From Watersipora subatra (taxonomy: Eukaryota > Bryozoa > Gymnolaemata > Cheilostomatida > Watersiporidae): a DNA stretch of 64,000 bases. Below, piece after piece: positions 44,531 to 58,100 of this stretch (positions within the stretch are counted from its first letter, which is position 1; every line of letters begins with the position of its first letter). Below the pieces are notes generated by a model. The model was given only the letters and a program-made list of their open reading frames with translations. It was not told the origin of the DNA and did not search any database. The position numbers were made by a program, and so were the translations under genes. The stretch is taken from NCBI RefSeq assembly GCF_963576615.1, contig NC_088714.1, positions 1,488,001-1,552,000 of the forward strand, given 5' to 3'.

Positions 44531-44949
44531 ATTACAGCCATAGCTGGCTACATAAAGTATTCATAACCAAATCTATCAACAATGAGGCACTCAAAACCCT
44601 TATACCACTAGGTAGTTTTTTAGAGTGTTCTAAATTATCTGAGGTAAGATCTGAGGTAAGACCCTAAAATTTAAAGATACATGTACATCTCTTATAACAG
44701 GAAATGACGATAAAACGTCAAAACCTCACCAATAAGTGTTGTCCCTAATTTGATCATAAACAAGTTTTGTGGCCTGCGTATTCACCTGCGTCAGCGCAGT
44801 TTCCAGCACCAGCAAAAGCTGTGACTTACGAAACATTGTGTCAGTATTGATTTAATCTTTTCCGGTCGGCAACAAAGTTGGAGTTATAGTACAATGCGCG
44901 CAAACTAGGTGTCAGGCGGCACCAAAATATTGCTATTGAACGGCAATAA

Positions 44950-46240
44950 GTTCCATGCTCTTGCTGTACGAATAAAGAATGAGCACTGATGGTGTAGCTG
45001 TGTTGGACTGTGGTATGAAGTACTGGTGCAAATGTATACGCGATGAGCAGAAACTAGAACGCTTGATGTATCGATCCAGCACTATCGAGTTTGAGTGGTG
45101 ATATTGACTAAAGATCTTAAGACGTCTCTCGTATCGATGTTTGGATAGTGGTAGCAGCTGGAGGAGATTTTTGGTACGGGTCTTTCTATCAGATATTTCA
45201 GCAAATGTTCAGATAACAGCAAAGGATGCACAAGCTCTTTGTATGCAGTCACTTTAATCTTTTTTGATGTTGTGAGGATGTCGGGGCAAAAACCCAAGGC
45301 GGAGTTCGCTTTGGTGGCGGTGCCATTGATATAGGACTGCCACTGAATTTTATGGTCGAGTGTCACACCAAGGTATTTGATGCTTTCAGCTCGGGGTATA
45401 GTGGTGTTGTGCAGGTAGACTTGATTATCAGTGGGAACACTCTTCCGGGAAAAGGTGATGAGCTGGCATTTAGCAGGATGAAATTCCATATCCCATTGTC
45501 TTCCCACTCTCCCAGTTTATCTAAGTCGGCCTGTAGAGATGAAACATTGTTGGAGGTGTTGTACACAATGGTGTCATCAGCAAACAGCCTGCATTGCGAG
45601 CTCAGGCTGTCCGGCAGATCATTGATGTAATATAGGAAAAGTGTTGGGCCGATCACAGAGCCTTGAGACACACCAGATGTCACTGCAGCCTCAGCAGATT
45701 CCTCCCCTTCTACAACCACTCTCTGTGTGCGATCGCTCAGGAAGTCCTGCTCAAGAAATGACCTGGTGACTAACCCCATATTGGGCCAGTTTTAACAACA
45801 GTTTGTTGTAGTTGACCTTGTCAAACGCCTTGCTGAAATCTAGCCCACAGGCATCTGTCTTCAGACCATTGTCCTAATTGTACGCAATATCAGTCACCAG
45901 TTCACTCAGCTGTTTATCACACCCATGATTTTTGCGAAAGCCATGTTGATTTGGGTGGAAGATGTTATTTTCTCCGCCGAAACCCATGAGTTGGCTGGTA
46001 ATTATGTGCTCCATTATCTTGCTGGTGATGCATTTCAAACTGACTGGTTGATAGTTGGCTGGCATGTGACGTTCACCCTTTTTGTATAGGGGGCATACTT
46101 TTGCTCTCTTCCGGTCTGCAGGAATGGAACCCTTGTCCAGAGACAGCTAAAAGAAAGTGGTAAGAGGCACAGCGAGGATGTCAGCCAGTTCTCTGAGGAC
46201 TCTTGGTGAGATTCCGCCTAGACCTGGAGCCCAGGCGAAA
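44950..46240 (-). mobile_element. 5'-truncated LINE fragment with reverse transcriptase, decayed
   Basis: Read on the minus strand, the fragment runs through the middle of a jockey/CR1-like non-LTR reverse transcriptase: APGLDGI then LYKKGERH (about 46230-46070), NYQPVSLKCITSKIMEHII and QHGFRKNHGC (about 46060-45930), GVSQGSVIGPTLFLYYINDL and the catalytic FADD box (about 45680-45580), then KYLGVTLDHKIQW (about 45390-45340). It needs at least one frameshift near 45500 and passes in-frame stops (one near 46150). Neither the 5' ORF1 nor the endonuclease is here. Inactive. The clade is uncertain. Confidence 0.88.
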
Positions 46241-46248
46241 TCGAACCC

Positions 46249-46290
46249 ATACCTAGTGCAATCTGGCCTTACGCAGATTGCACTAGGTAT
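46249..46290. repeat. Perfect 17-bp stem hairpin
   Basis: atacctagtgcaatctg (46249-46265) and cagattgcactaggtat (46274-46290) are exact inverses around an 8-nt loop, immediately beside the upstream end of the LINE fragment. Confidence 0.95.
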
Positions 46291-46299
46291 TTCGTTAGA

Positions 46300-49200
46300 A
46301 TGATTTTGTTCTCTCTCATAACCACTGAGGTTTTGTTGTCAATTTTCTCTCTTTAATACAACCACAACTCTTCTCTGTACGACTTGCTTTTTTAGGTCAC
46401 CCATCTTCAACTACCTTGATCGCACAGTGGTAAATCATGTCGTGGTCACCTTGAATCATGATTTTTTGAAGTACCCCATATTCACTGTCTCAAAAACTTG
46501 CTATGAGCACTCCTTTCTTGCCTCGTTGGCACTGTGCCCTTTATCGAATTCCCTTGCTCGTCTATTCAGTGCATCCGCCAAAACATGTATTACTGTCTTA
46601 TGAGTTTTTTAAAAAATTTCTACAGACACAGTGTTATGGAGTTGTGAATCAAATTCGATTCAAGCATGGTAGATTTATATTTGGGAAATTGATTGCCTAG
46701 TGTGTTTCAGTCAAGTTGATTAGTCTTCTGAGTGCTCAGTTGGGATATGTAAGGCTTACTAAGAGTGCAAAAGGTTATTTCTCAAGCTAGATAGCTTGTT
46801 ATAAGGGTATCAGCTCATCAGATATTGACTGCTAATTGTTATTGTCAAAGTTTTATGTTTAACAGCCACTAGGTATTTATATAATGAATGAATGGCAGTG
46901 ATAAGAGACAGGGTAGATGGTAGAAGTGGCTAATACCTATTTTTATTAAATGAAAAGTGATATAAGCGCAGTAGCAAACAAAAAAGTGAATTTTTACTAA
47001 AAGCAGAATGTCTCTAAAAAGTTACACTATGGTGGTTCACAGCGTCGAGTTACAATAGTTGATAGTTCCAGATATTATGTTGAAGAAAAGTGGTGGCAGG
47101 AAATGGATGCACTTACGTATCTCTGATGTTTAATCTGCTCGTCTTCTAAACTGTTAGCAGTTGTGTTGTTGCAGTAACAGTCTGTAAGTCTTGGCTAGGG
47201 TTTCCAATGTTAAACTCATAATGTTAGACTCATCCAGACTGTTGGTATTGCTGGATGGTGGCAGGGCGCATTTGTGTTGATAAGAAAGAATCTTTGTGTC
47301 ATCATTCTTTGCCGTCACTTCAGATCTGAATCTGTGTAGAGTTGTGCGACGTTGATGTTCACATACACAAGTGGATGTCCGAAGCTCTCTCATGTAACAA
47401 TTTAATGGTGATTCTGGTCACAACATTTCTAGGGTGTCAAATATGCTGAAACTGTATTTCATCAACCTTTGTTCAAATCATTGACATTTGAGGGGCATGA
47501 TTAGCAGGTGCCTTCTAATAATTGTTTAAGCCTTCAATGATCTGTTCAAAATGAATATCAAACAGGAAAAACAAATCAAATTCCTCACATATTCAAGTGA
47601 AGCATGAGACTCTTTTATGATTGTGCATACTTGGCTTCTTGTAGAAATACTGCTTCTATCGCATAGTGGTTTAAATGTGTGGTTAATCTGTTTCTAGCTT
47701 TCACAGTATATTTAGTGCCTGGGTCTTGGCTATTTCCTGTTTGAATACCCCAAAGCTTTTCAGGTGATTTTCTCCCATGCCCAAGTCACATTCTTATTGC
47801 CAATTTCCCATTATGGTTCCTCCAAATCTGTTTTGTATTGATCGAATTTATGTAGATGATTTATCATATCCAGAAAACTTGAGATTTTTTTATCACTAGG
47901 ATGATACATTTCCTCGATACTAAAAATTTTGTCCTCGTTCTAGCATATACCTTTGTTGCTGGTTTTGATTCTAAAGATATTAATTATTTCATTAAAAATT
48001 GGCATTTAGTTTTGTTTAGTGTCATTCCAGAACCTATGATTCTCCCTATTATTGCGAATGTCTCGTTATATGTTTTGTTTAACTTGTTTGTTCATTTATA
48101 TATGAGTTTTCCCATTGGTTATCACACTTTGATTTGATCTTAGTGATTCCCGAGTTGCTGATTTTCTATTTTTCAGAATAGTTCAAACAGAATAATGAAA
48201 AGTTGAAGACAATATACATAGGCCTATTTGCTGTTGAAAATAAACCCTCTCAAATCTTTGTTTGAAGTAGTCATGCGCAAAAATTTACTTGCAGTTCCAT
48301 GTGCCTATTTTATATCGTATTTGTGATTAGTATCCTTTAGTATTTGCGTCTTGGGGTCTCTCAAATCTGTTCACTCAGCTATTATCTTATTAAATATCTG
48401 CGCATCTTTCCTCACAGTACCTTTTCATACCGTGTCATGTGACTATTCTTGTTCTTAACAACCTTGAAAAACCACATCCTCCAGTTAGTACCTCAGTCAG
48501 TCATCAATGATCCAATTTTGCTCACATGACCATTATAAGCCGTAGTACTCGCAGTACTTTTGATAAACATTAAGTTCTAGAACACCTGTTATGCTTGATA
48601 GGGGAAAGCAGAACTGGCTTTCAGCAATCGGTTGTTCCAGGGTACTGTGACTAAAATTGATCAAATGCATATCGCTTATTAGAATATGGAAGACTCCAGA
48701 TAAAATGCTAAAAAGTGCAGCTAACAGCTGTCTAACTTAATTGTTGATTGCAAGAGGATCAGTAGGTGTGTTGTCGTGTGTTAATAAATATTTGTTTTGT
48801 TTTGATTACTGTATGTAAAGGTATTGGAACTCTTTAATCTACATGTGTGACTGCCGTTAGTTAACCTTGTGGTCACGTTAACACCTTTTTGTTTAATACC
48901 TTCAAAAGAACTACAGCAACTGACAGAACATAATTACCTAGAGCGCAGTAGTTAAAACTGTGAAATGGTCTCCACATATATACTTGCATGCTATGATAAA
49001 TAGAGGTTATGATTTCAAGGCAAAAAAGCTGACTGGTCCCATACAACCTATAAAATACACCAATCACAATGTAAACATCATACAAGTTCAACCTAGCTTC
49101 AAATTTTTTTCAAAAATGTCATTTGTTTGAAAAATATCAAAAATAACAAAAATATCAATAGATATCATGATATATATCAGTGATATTATATTTTTAAAAA

Positions 49201-49911
49201 TATTGATATTTTTGCCTACCCTGCAAAAATGTCATAAAGAAAAACTTTACTCATTGCACTCAAGACCATTAGGCCAACAGACACGCCGTTCAGTTTCAGA
49301 TAACCCTTTCATTTTCATCAAGAGGTTATATCTGTCCAAGCACTAGAACCCCTCTGTAGGTGAATGTGTTATTTTATGTCAAAGTATGTGAGGCTTTGTT
49401 CTTTCCATTATTTGCCTTAGAGGTACTCGTATGACCCTTTGAATGATTGGTGTCGCAGCCTTTAATTTGTGATTGCATCAATTATTTGTTTGGATGGTCA
49501 CAACTTACACTGGTAATCCTGTAGGCCTGAATATTAAAATTATAATTTCCGCAGGCAATAGATAAACCAGATGCATAATAAAATAGTAAACACCAAAAAG
49601 AGTTTACAAGTTGAAATGGAAAACTGATTCCAATTTTTAAACATGTAAGTGGTTTTTAAATTTGCTGTTTAAATGTGGGTGACACACCAGCAAGTATTTT
49701 GATAGCATAAGTTGTCCCTAATTGTGAATATGATATAAATTTGATGAAATCAGGTTAACAGTTTACTCCTAGCTCCTTTGTGTTGTTATCAATTATTTGT
49801 TGAGCTTCTGATTGGGTATTACCAACATCTATTCATAATAGACTTTTTGCAATGACATTATCTCTTTGTAATACATCACAAGAACAGTTATTAACATGTT
49901 TTTTTTTGCAG
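46300..49911. other. Upstream region of the ACBD6-like gene
   Basis: No coding exon recognised. A 14-bp perfect inverted repeat (caaaaatatcaata at 49147 and its inverse at 49201-49214) is present. A polypyrimidine tract and CAG at 49900-49911 form a good acceptor, so at least one non-coding 5' exon probably lies in this stretch. Confidence 0.45.
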
Positions 49912-49949
49912 ATACGCGCATTTTAGTAGATATATGTACTATATGAGTT

Positions 49950-50307
49950 ATGGAGTGTGGAGAGCACGATACTAGGGGCAGTGATAGCGACTACCTGGAT
50001 GATATCGATGATTCAGAAGATGATTTTAATCAAGCCGCATCATATCTACCACAGATTATAGCCAAAGGACAGGTTGCTAATAATGATCTCCTATACCTTT
50101 ATGCACGATTTAAACAAGTAACGCTTGGTCCTTGCAACACCAAACGACCTGGATTATTCGAACCTCAGGCGAGAAAAAAATGGGATGCATGGATGTCTAT
50201 CAAAGACTTGCCAAAAAAGGATGCTAGAACTCAGTATATTGAGAAATGTTTCAATTTAGATCCAAGTTGGAGGAGCGCTGACGGTAATACCGACAAGGCT
50301 AAATCAG
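49950..50307 (+). CDS. ACBD6: ACBD6 exon 1: acyl-CoA-binding domain
   Basis: Residues 1-119; donor gtgaga after AAA TCA G (phase 1). Confidence 0.94.
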
Positions 50308-51719
50308 GTGAGATTTAAATACAAGTCTGTGGAAGTGTAGAGCATATGAACAGATAAACTGGTCTATGCAGGTATCTCCAAAAGCATTCGTTGGCTCATT
50401 TTGGTCCTTCAGGGTCCTGTCTACACAGGCATTTGTCATTTATGATATTTTAAGGTGGTACGGGTGGTGCACGAGTTAGCTGTTTGGTTTCTGGTGAAGG
50501 CGTTGTGCCCGATGATCAAAAGACAGTGTTTGACTGGTGCATAGAAGGTGACACGCTTCATATTTCCAAGTACCTAGATAGCTCTGCTGTGACTATCAAC
50601 TCTTTGGACGAGACAGGTATGTCTATGCTTCAAACCAGTATATGTTCGAGTTATTACACACAAGTGATAATGTTTGTCAGACTCCAGTTGATATTTAAAG
50701 ATATGCAGGCGTGCCATGTTGAATAGACGAAGTTTATGATACAGGAAAACATGTTGCTAGTAGATACAAGCTACTATAGGTAATCTCTGTAAATGTTCAA
50801 AAAAATCTCACCCATTTTGGAAAGGTTGGCATTGTTGTTATTATTGGTTATATTAGAAATGATTTGCCTTTATGAATAATACATTGTAGTTCAGTTTGTT
50901 AGTCATATCTTAAGATTTTGGACTTATTCAATAAACTGGCCAGTCAACAGCTGTATGGATTACCTGCTAGGTGATCAGTGACTTGAGTATGGCTGATTAG
51001 AGGTGCAATAATGCTCAACTCAAATATGAGTCACTTTTGGCTAGCTGATGTTCATCCCTCTGTTTTTATCTTAACAAATACATTGAAACTGTGTAGGTTA
51101 GTAAAGTTAGTAAGTAGCATTTACCCATGATAACTGGACAGCTGTAGTACTTAATCTTGCAAATCTTTTAGTAAAGTATTGGAAATATATCTATCACCCA
51201 TTGCTAAGAGCAGTACAAGGTAAATGTATATTTAAAACTGGCAGCATCTAGTTGGTCAATAAAAAGCTCTTCTAAGGCTGTTAATTTAATTTTTATATTA
51301 TAGCAGCACTTTGAGCTGCGTCAATATTAACCCATTCTTGCTGGAGTGGCACAGCATCACTACATCATCTCATCGTCAGGTTGCTATCTGCCAGTCTGTA
51401 CTTTTAGTGTGCATATTGTCTCCGATCTCTGGTGCTTGTAGGCATGTCTCTTTTACACTGGGCGTCTGATCGCGGACATTTGGACACAGCAGCGCTACTT
51501 TTGAAACGAGGTGCTGATGTAAATGTTCGTGACTTCGATGGACAGACACCATTACATTATGCATCAGCCTGTGGTCACAATAGGGTTGCAGAGCTCTTAC
51601 TAGATAATGGGTTGGACGCAAATATCCGAGACAATGAAGGATTTACTGCTTATGAATTAGCTGAAGATGAAGACTTGCGGTCATACATTTTGACTCGGCT
51701 GCAAAAGAAACCTGTATGA
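49950..51719 (+). CDS. ACBD6: Acyl-CoA-binding domain-containing protein 6 (ACBD6-like), complete, 3 coding exons
   Basis: Exons 49950-50307, 50455-50616 and 51442-51719 join in phase 1 to 265 residues (human ACBD6 has 282). Residues 1-25 are acidic. The acyl-CoA-binding domain spans about 26-110, with LLYLYARFKQVTLG, KKWDAW and the ligand-contact positions Y51, K55, K77 and Y96 by alignment with ACBP. A linker (about 111-172) is followed by two ankyrin repeats (about 174-240: LLHWASDRGHLDTAALLL and PLHYASACGHNRVAELLL). Members bind long-chain acyl-CoA and support protein N-myristoylation and lipid remodelling in the cytosol and nucleus. The start ATG has a purine at -3 and G at +4. The gene ends 302 bp from the stop of the convergent GCDH gene. 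The family assignment is firm. Confidence 0.94.
50455..50616 (+). CDS. ACBD6: ACBD6 exon 2: linker to ankyrin repeats
   Basis: Residues 120-173: a Gly-rich start (GGTGGARVSCLV), then KTVFDWCIEGDTLHISKYL, which matches the segment before the ankyrin repeats. Acceptor attttaag, donor gtatgt, phase 1. Confidence 0.93.
51442..51719 (+). CDS. ACBD6: ACBD6 exon 3: two ankyrin repeats and C-terminus
   Basis: Residues 174-265. Repeat cores LLHWASDRGH and PLHYASACGH; stop TGA after LQKKPV. Acceptor gcttgtag. Confidence 0.95.
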
Positions 51720-51809
51720 TAGTGATAACACTACCACCCTTTAGTGTATGTTACAGACTTCTTTTCCTCCTTTCAATCAATGTCAAACTATTCATCATAA
51801 ATGTATATA

Positions 51810-51815
51810 TTTATT
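51810..51815 (-). terminator. Candidate polyadenylation signal of GCDH
   Basis: AATAAA on the minus strand, 207 bp past the GCDH stop and still inside the 302-bp gap between the two convergent stops. Confidence 0.45.
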
Positions 51816-52021
51816 TCAAATACAGTAAACAAAGCAAAACCCGCAGTATTATAAAAATAGTACTATGCTCAGAAATTTCAAACGTCAGGGTTTTATTTTG
51901 CGCAAAGCTCACGGTCACAATACTTGCCTTTACAAAATATAAAACAGCACACAGACACGTGAATAGCGATGCAAAGAGATTCCAACCAGATTAGAAATTA
52001 GGAACATCTAACTGCTGACAA

Positions 52022-52198
52022 CTAGAAGAAAGCTTGTAGGCCAGTAATGGCTCTGCCCAGAATGAGAGCATGGACATCATGAGTACCCTCATAGGTGTTT
52101 ACAGTCTCCAAGTTGACCATGTGTCGTATAACGTGGTACTCATCAACAATTCCATTGCCTCCATGCATGTCTCTAGCCAATCTTGCTGCCTCTAAAGC
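52022..52198 (-). CDS. GCDH: GCDH exon 8: catalytic base and C-terminus
   Basis: Residues 373-430: [35 protein letters not shown], stop TAG. E409 is the catalytic glutamate. Confidence 0.95.
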   Translation of the reverse strand, partial: ALEAARLARDMHGGNGIVDEYHVIRHMVNLETVNTYEGTHDVHALILGRAITGLQAFF

Positions 52199-55100
52199 CT
52201 GTCACCAATAAATCACTTTGTCATATGAGCTGCCTTAATACACAAATTACACCTGTCTACAAACCTGTCTACAAACCTGTCTACAAACTGATTTCTGAGG
52301 AAAGATGTTTAAAGCAGATTGCAGTCTGAATTGAAATATTATTTTCCAAAACCAAATTGGTGATAAATGATATGTCTAATATCAGGTACCTATCCAATGA
52401 TATAAGTCTAATACCAGGTACCTATCCAATGATATAAGTCTAATACCAGGTACCTATCCAATGATATAAGTCTAATATCAGGTACCTATCCAATGATATA
52501 AGACTAATATCAGGTACCTATCTAATGATATAAGTCTAATATTAGGTACCTATCCAATGATATAAGACTAATATCAGGTACCTATCTAATGATATAAGTC
52601 TAATATTAGGTATCTATCTAATGATATAAGTCTAATATCAGGTACCTATCCAATGATATAAGTCTAATACCAGGTACCTATCTAATGATATGTCTAATAT
52701 CAGGTACCTATCCAATGATATAAGTCTAATACCAGGTACCTATCTAATGATATGTCTAATATCAGGTACCTATCCAATGATATAAGTCTAATACCAGGTA
52801 CCTATCCAATGATATAAGACTAATATCAGGTACCTATCTAATGATATAAGTCTAATATTAGGTATCTATCTAATGATATAAGTCTAATATCAGGTACCTA
52901 TCCAATGATATAAGTCTAATACCAGGTACCTATCTAATGATATGTCTAATATCAGGTACCTATCCAATGATATAAGTCTAATACCAGGTACCTATCCAAT
53001 GATATAAGTCTAATATCAGGTACCTATCTAATGATATAAGTCTAATATTAGGTACCTATCTAATGATATAAGTCTAATATCAGGTACCTATCCAATGATA
53101 TAAGTCTAATATCAGGTACCTATCTAATGATATAAGTCTAATATTAGGTACCTATCTAATGATATAAGTCTAATATCAGGTACCTATCCAATGATATAAG
53201 TCTAATATCAGGTACCTATCCAATGATATAAGTCTAATATTAGGTGTCTAATATCCAATGATAAGTCTAATATCAGGTGCCTATCCAATGATATAAGTCT
53301 AATATCAGGTACTTATCCAATGATATAAGTCTAATATTAGGTGTCTAATATCCAATGATAAGTCTAATATCAGGTAACTATCCAATGATATAAGTCTAAT
53401 ATCAGGTAACTATCCAATGATAAGTCTAATTTCAGGTACCTATCTAATGAGGGGCAGTTAGCTTCACAAATACAGTAATCCCTCATTTTTCACGATTAAC
53501 CAGGACCGACGACTCCCGCAATAATAGAAACTAACAAACTCAAACCTGTATTTAACAAAGTCACTTGTTCATTAATCGTAAGCATTTTCCTCTTTTTCTT
53601 TTGTTCAGTAGACAATATTGAAGGTCGAGGGCTTTTATGAGGCATGATAAAGGGTGTCACAAGTACTTTTATACTAGAAGCGTAACACGAAAAACAGTGA
53701 GCCGCGGATACGGTTATCACAATGATCCTTGTGGGGATCTTACTGGGCGAGAGTAGGAGAGATTTTAGCTTATTTGTATTTTATTTATTGATCTTTTTAA
53801 ATTGTTAATGAATAGTTTTTTACCCTGTGAAGTACTGAAGCCGCGAAAGCTGAACCATAAAGTAGCGATATACAGTATTACTGTAGACAAACTCGAATGA
53901 CGATCATAAGAGTAGGTATTTTATAAACCTTCAACGACTACTAAGTAGGCAGAAGAAATCCATAATGTATTGAATTCGTTAATTTTCACACAAACCTGTT
54001 TCTTGTCATACAAGTCTAGTTTGAATTAATTCATACTAGCCTAGGGGTGTGCCACTAGTTATGCCCAACTGATGGAGTGTGTTCAGAGCAGCTCTGCCGA
54101 AGCACATGCTGATGGAGACCAAAATGCAATTATTACAATTGAATACGAAGCTCACCTTCCCACAGTTATTTCTTTTGATGAGGGAAATCATTTCAGGTAC
54201 AGCCAAGTTTTGATCCTTCAGTCGCCCTACTTGTAGAGAGCCTGAAAAAATTTCCAATCGCTTGTGAAAGCAGGAAATGCCAGCTTCAAGGCAAAGGCTT
54301 ACTAATATTTAAACACCTATGACTAAAAGCTTATCTAGGTTGGTTGGTTGTCGTCTTCAAATTGTATAGGCTGACATAACTTTTCGAAGCAAAGGTTTTT
54401 AAGTTATGTCAGCCTATACAATTTAAAGACGACAATCAACCAACCTATATGAATTTTTAGTCATACTAAAATATTAGTACCTCCAATATTTGCTTCATAT
54501 GATGAGATCAATGCTGAAGCAGATATTCTTATAAGTATACGTTGTGTTTTGTTAAACTCGTTCAACAGCTCAAACACTGTGATGAATATTTATTTCATTT
54601 AGTTACATACAGCATCAAAACCGGTTAATTATAAAAACTATACAAAAGACTAAACATAAAGGTATTAATTATATACATGTATATATATATATGTAAAAAC
54701 TAGAAATAATAATAATCAGTAATGATAGTTTTTTATTGTTACTTTACTTTAGGTTTGGTCGAAAAATGAGTGGTGGAAATTCAATAATTTTTATTAATTA
54801 CCCGTTTTATTTTAACTTTTTTATTAGCTTTTTGACTTTTACTAACAAGATTGTAAATTTCGGGCTCTGGTATATTGGAAATTACTTTGCATATTAAAAT
54901 AATTATAAATTGTTAAAATTTAAAACCAAATATAAAAAGAAATTGCATTCTGTTGCGATTTGATTGTAAAAGACTTTGTAATTTTACCAAAAAATCGAAC
55001 ATATTTCTAATCTTACTTGGCATACAGAGGTCTGTGTGTCACCGATTTGTACAAAATCTCAAAATATTGGATGAAATTTCAACATCAAAAGTGCACAATT

Positions 55101-58100
55101 ATAGATTTGCGGCAATGTCTGACATCTCTGTTGGCTGGGAAATACTTCATTCGGAGCCATTTGAACAATTGATGCTCAGGTAGATGGTCTGATTAAAACA
55201 TACCTTGGAGGCCAAGCGAAATCTCCGTTAACATATCAGCTAGCTTCTTCTGGATCAGCTGATTTTGAGCAAGTGGACGATTGAACTGCTTCCGGTCCAT
55301 TGTGTACTGCCTGGCAGCATCGAGACAGAACTCGGCAGCACCCATTACTCCCCACGAAATGCCATAGCGGGCATTGTTGAGACAGCTAAATGGACCTAAA
55401 ATGAGCATTGTGTTGGAATATACTAGCGGTAGATTGATTTGATAATCTTTACTGTATATAAAAATGGGAGGGTTACGATTCATCACATATCAGTCTCTGA
55501 ACTATTAGGCCATTGGAGTCTCCTTTGTAAAGGTGCATTTATACCAAAACGATTTGTCGAAGTTGTCTCCAGCGAGAGAGTTGGAGTTGGAAAGGCTTTT
55601 ACAGTGTTTATGATGTGAAACAAGTTTTTTGCAAAGACTTTACGCCAAACCAACTCAAAACTCTAATAATGGGTCATCATTTTAGCCAATGAAACGCAAC
55701 ATCAATATCCACTCTATTTTGACCTCTCATCAGCGTAAACACAAAAGAGAGTCACTCTTTAGCTACATGCTGTGTACATGTATGCATAGTAATTACTAAT
55801 TAATATTGATTTTAAAACTTTTTATTGATTTGTGTAAACACGCCTTCAGACGCACCTTGATTGGTGCCAAACAATGCAAAAAAATCCGTGTGTTAAAAAT
55901 ACATTTAATCATGAATACACAAATGAATATAGTGAAATACCGTAAAATGTCTAATTGAACGCCATGGTGCTCTATTTTTCAACATTTCCTCTATAGTGGC
56001 GGTCAATTGGAGGTGGTGTTCAAATAGAGGTTGGCATTGTATTTTTCAAATGGCTCGTCAGAATTTTTGGAAAATAAATTTAGCCCTTTTACGGGAGACA
56101 AAAATGTTGCTTATATTTTGCTCTCTTTTTCTGGCAAAGCGATATTAAAGATGTGATTGCATCAAAAAGGTTGATTTAATGAAATTAAGACCAATAAAAG
56201 GCTAAAATGTCAGCTACAATTTGATGTCATTTTTTATCTTTATAGACTAACCTTGTCCAGCGATATATCCAGGCCATCTTGTAAAAAGCTCAGATTCGAG
56301 CGGGTGCATCATTCGTGACGTAATGAGTGATACACGGGAAAAGAGTCCATGAGCGATAAATATAAGATCTTTTCTTTTGCCAATCATCAACCCAAAATTT
56401 TATATAGGTCATATTAAATGTTATCGCTCGAAAAACGGGCTGTCTGTGATTTCGAAGATTCTCATTGTTAGGGATTTTACTCTATTACTAGTTAGTCACG
56501 CGCATCGACTAGTAGTGGATTCTAGTAGCTACATGCATCGACATTTAATTTACTGATTTAATTGACATCGTTATTTTACTGAATTACTGCACCGACATGT
56601 TTTATCGACGAACAACAGAATTGTAACAATGCTCAGTTTAGCGAAGGTGACTCAAGGTTTTCTGAGCGTCAGGTGATTAAAGATTGGGGCAGACAGGTTA
56701 TGGTTAAAGCTGACAGGCGTCAGCAGCGTTATGCTGCAGAGAAAGATAGGAGAATAGAGGTAAATTCATCATTAACTTTGAGTATTTTTATATATATTCT
56801 AAACTAACGGTAATAATTTTAGTACTCATGAATACATCTACTAATAAGTAAAATTATCTCAAACTGAAAGCTTTCAATAGATACGCGTTAGAATGAAATA
56901 TAGTATATGATAGACATTTATTACATTTGTTTTATTGTTACAGGATGTTTATGTGGTTCACTAGCGGGGCAGTCATGTCAGTCTAGAAACTGTCATAAAT
57001 GGGAAAGAGACACGAATGTGAGCTGCACAAACCATAATGTTTTGTTTGAGTTTGCTGCAGTAGATTAATTTTTCCTATTATATGAGCTGAAACTATGTGA
57101 ATGGCCATGTTGATAACCTGTCTGTTAGCTTACTTGTGTTATGTGCAATCACTAGCAGTGCTGGTAATATTGTTTATTTTCTGTTTACAGTACTGTACTC
57201 CTGTATGTTGAGTGCACCTTACATTATAAAGAGCTGAAACAAACAATCTAAATTTTCAACCAACAACTCGCAACGAACAATCATAAACAAACATGGTACT
57301 CCAAGTGAGGAACTGAAGAATTATCAAACTAATACGATCTAATTTCACCAGCTTACCCCCACTACTGAGTGACACTGATACCACTGATTTTGAAGTTGAA
57401 GCTGTACCCACAAAGCCTAACAAGTCAGCAAAATGAGTGTTGACTTTCTGATTCCAAAACTCATAAAAGATGGCTCTGATCTCTCCGACCAATGGACCAG
57501 ATTTAAAGAAGAATTTGATCTTTTCCTAACTGCTGCTGAGAAATCAAATTCTGAAAGCAAAGTTAAATCATGCTCAGATGCACAGTCCCTCGTGGTGTAG
57601 GCATCTTCAAATCTTTCACTTTCTAAGGTGGGCAATCCAACGAAGTCTATGCTGATGTAGTCACCAAGTTTGATGCCTTCTGCAACCGAGGATCGAACAA
57701 ATTGGTCAAGCGACATCAACTTCTTTCTACCAAACAGGGTGTCCTGAGCATTGATGAAAATGTCACAGCATTGCACAAAGTGGCAAGAGAATGCCAGCTT
57801 GAGGCAATGTATGATGATTTTATGCTCCAAGCACTGTTGCTGAGCATAAGTGATGATCAACTCAGAAGAAAGTTGTTTGATGATGCTGGTGGTGAGCAAG
57901 GATTGAGCCGGGAACAAGCAATCAAGAAATATAGAGTAGCGGAGAATTCAAAGAACGATATGGCAGTCATACAGTCAGATTAATCTGTTCAAGTTGTTCG
58001 ACCTAGGAGTATGCGTTCTAAGCAGAACCAGGCAATTTTTACCAAAGTTAATGAAGAATCCAGTTTAAGGTCCGCTCGCAAGAAGACGAACAAAAGTCTT

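Noticed and set aside
47901..48137. Hydrophobic 78-residue frame upstream of ACBD6
   Set aside because: AT-rich codons give hydrophobic residues by chance; no family, start context or splice support.
52366..53450. CRISPR-like array of 32-bp repeats
   Set aside because: Units are directly adjacent with no spacers, and the context is an animal intron.
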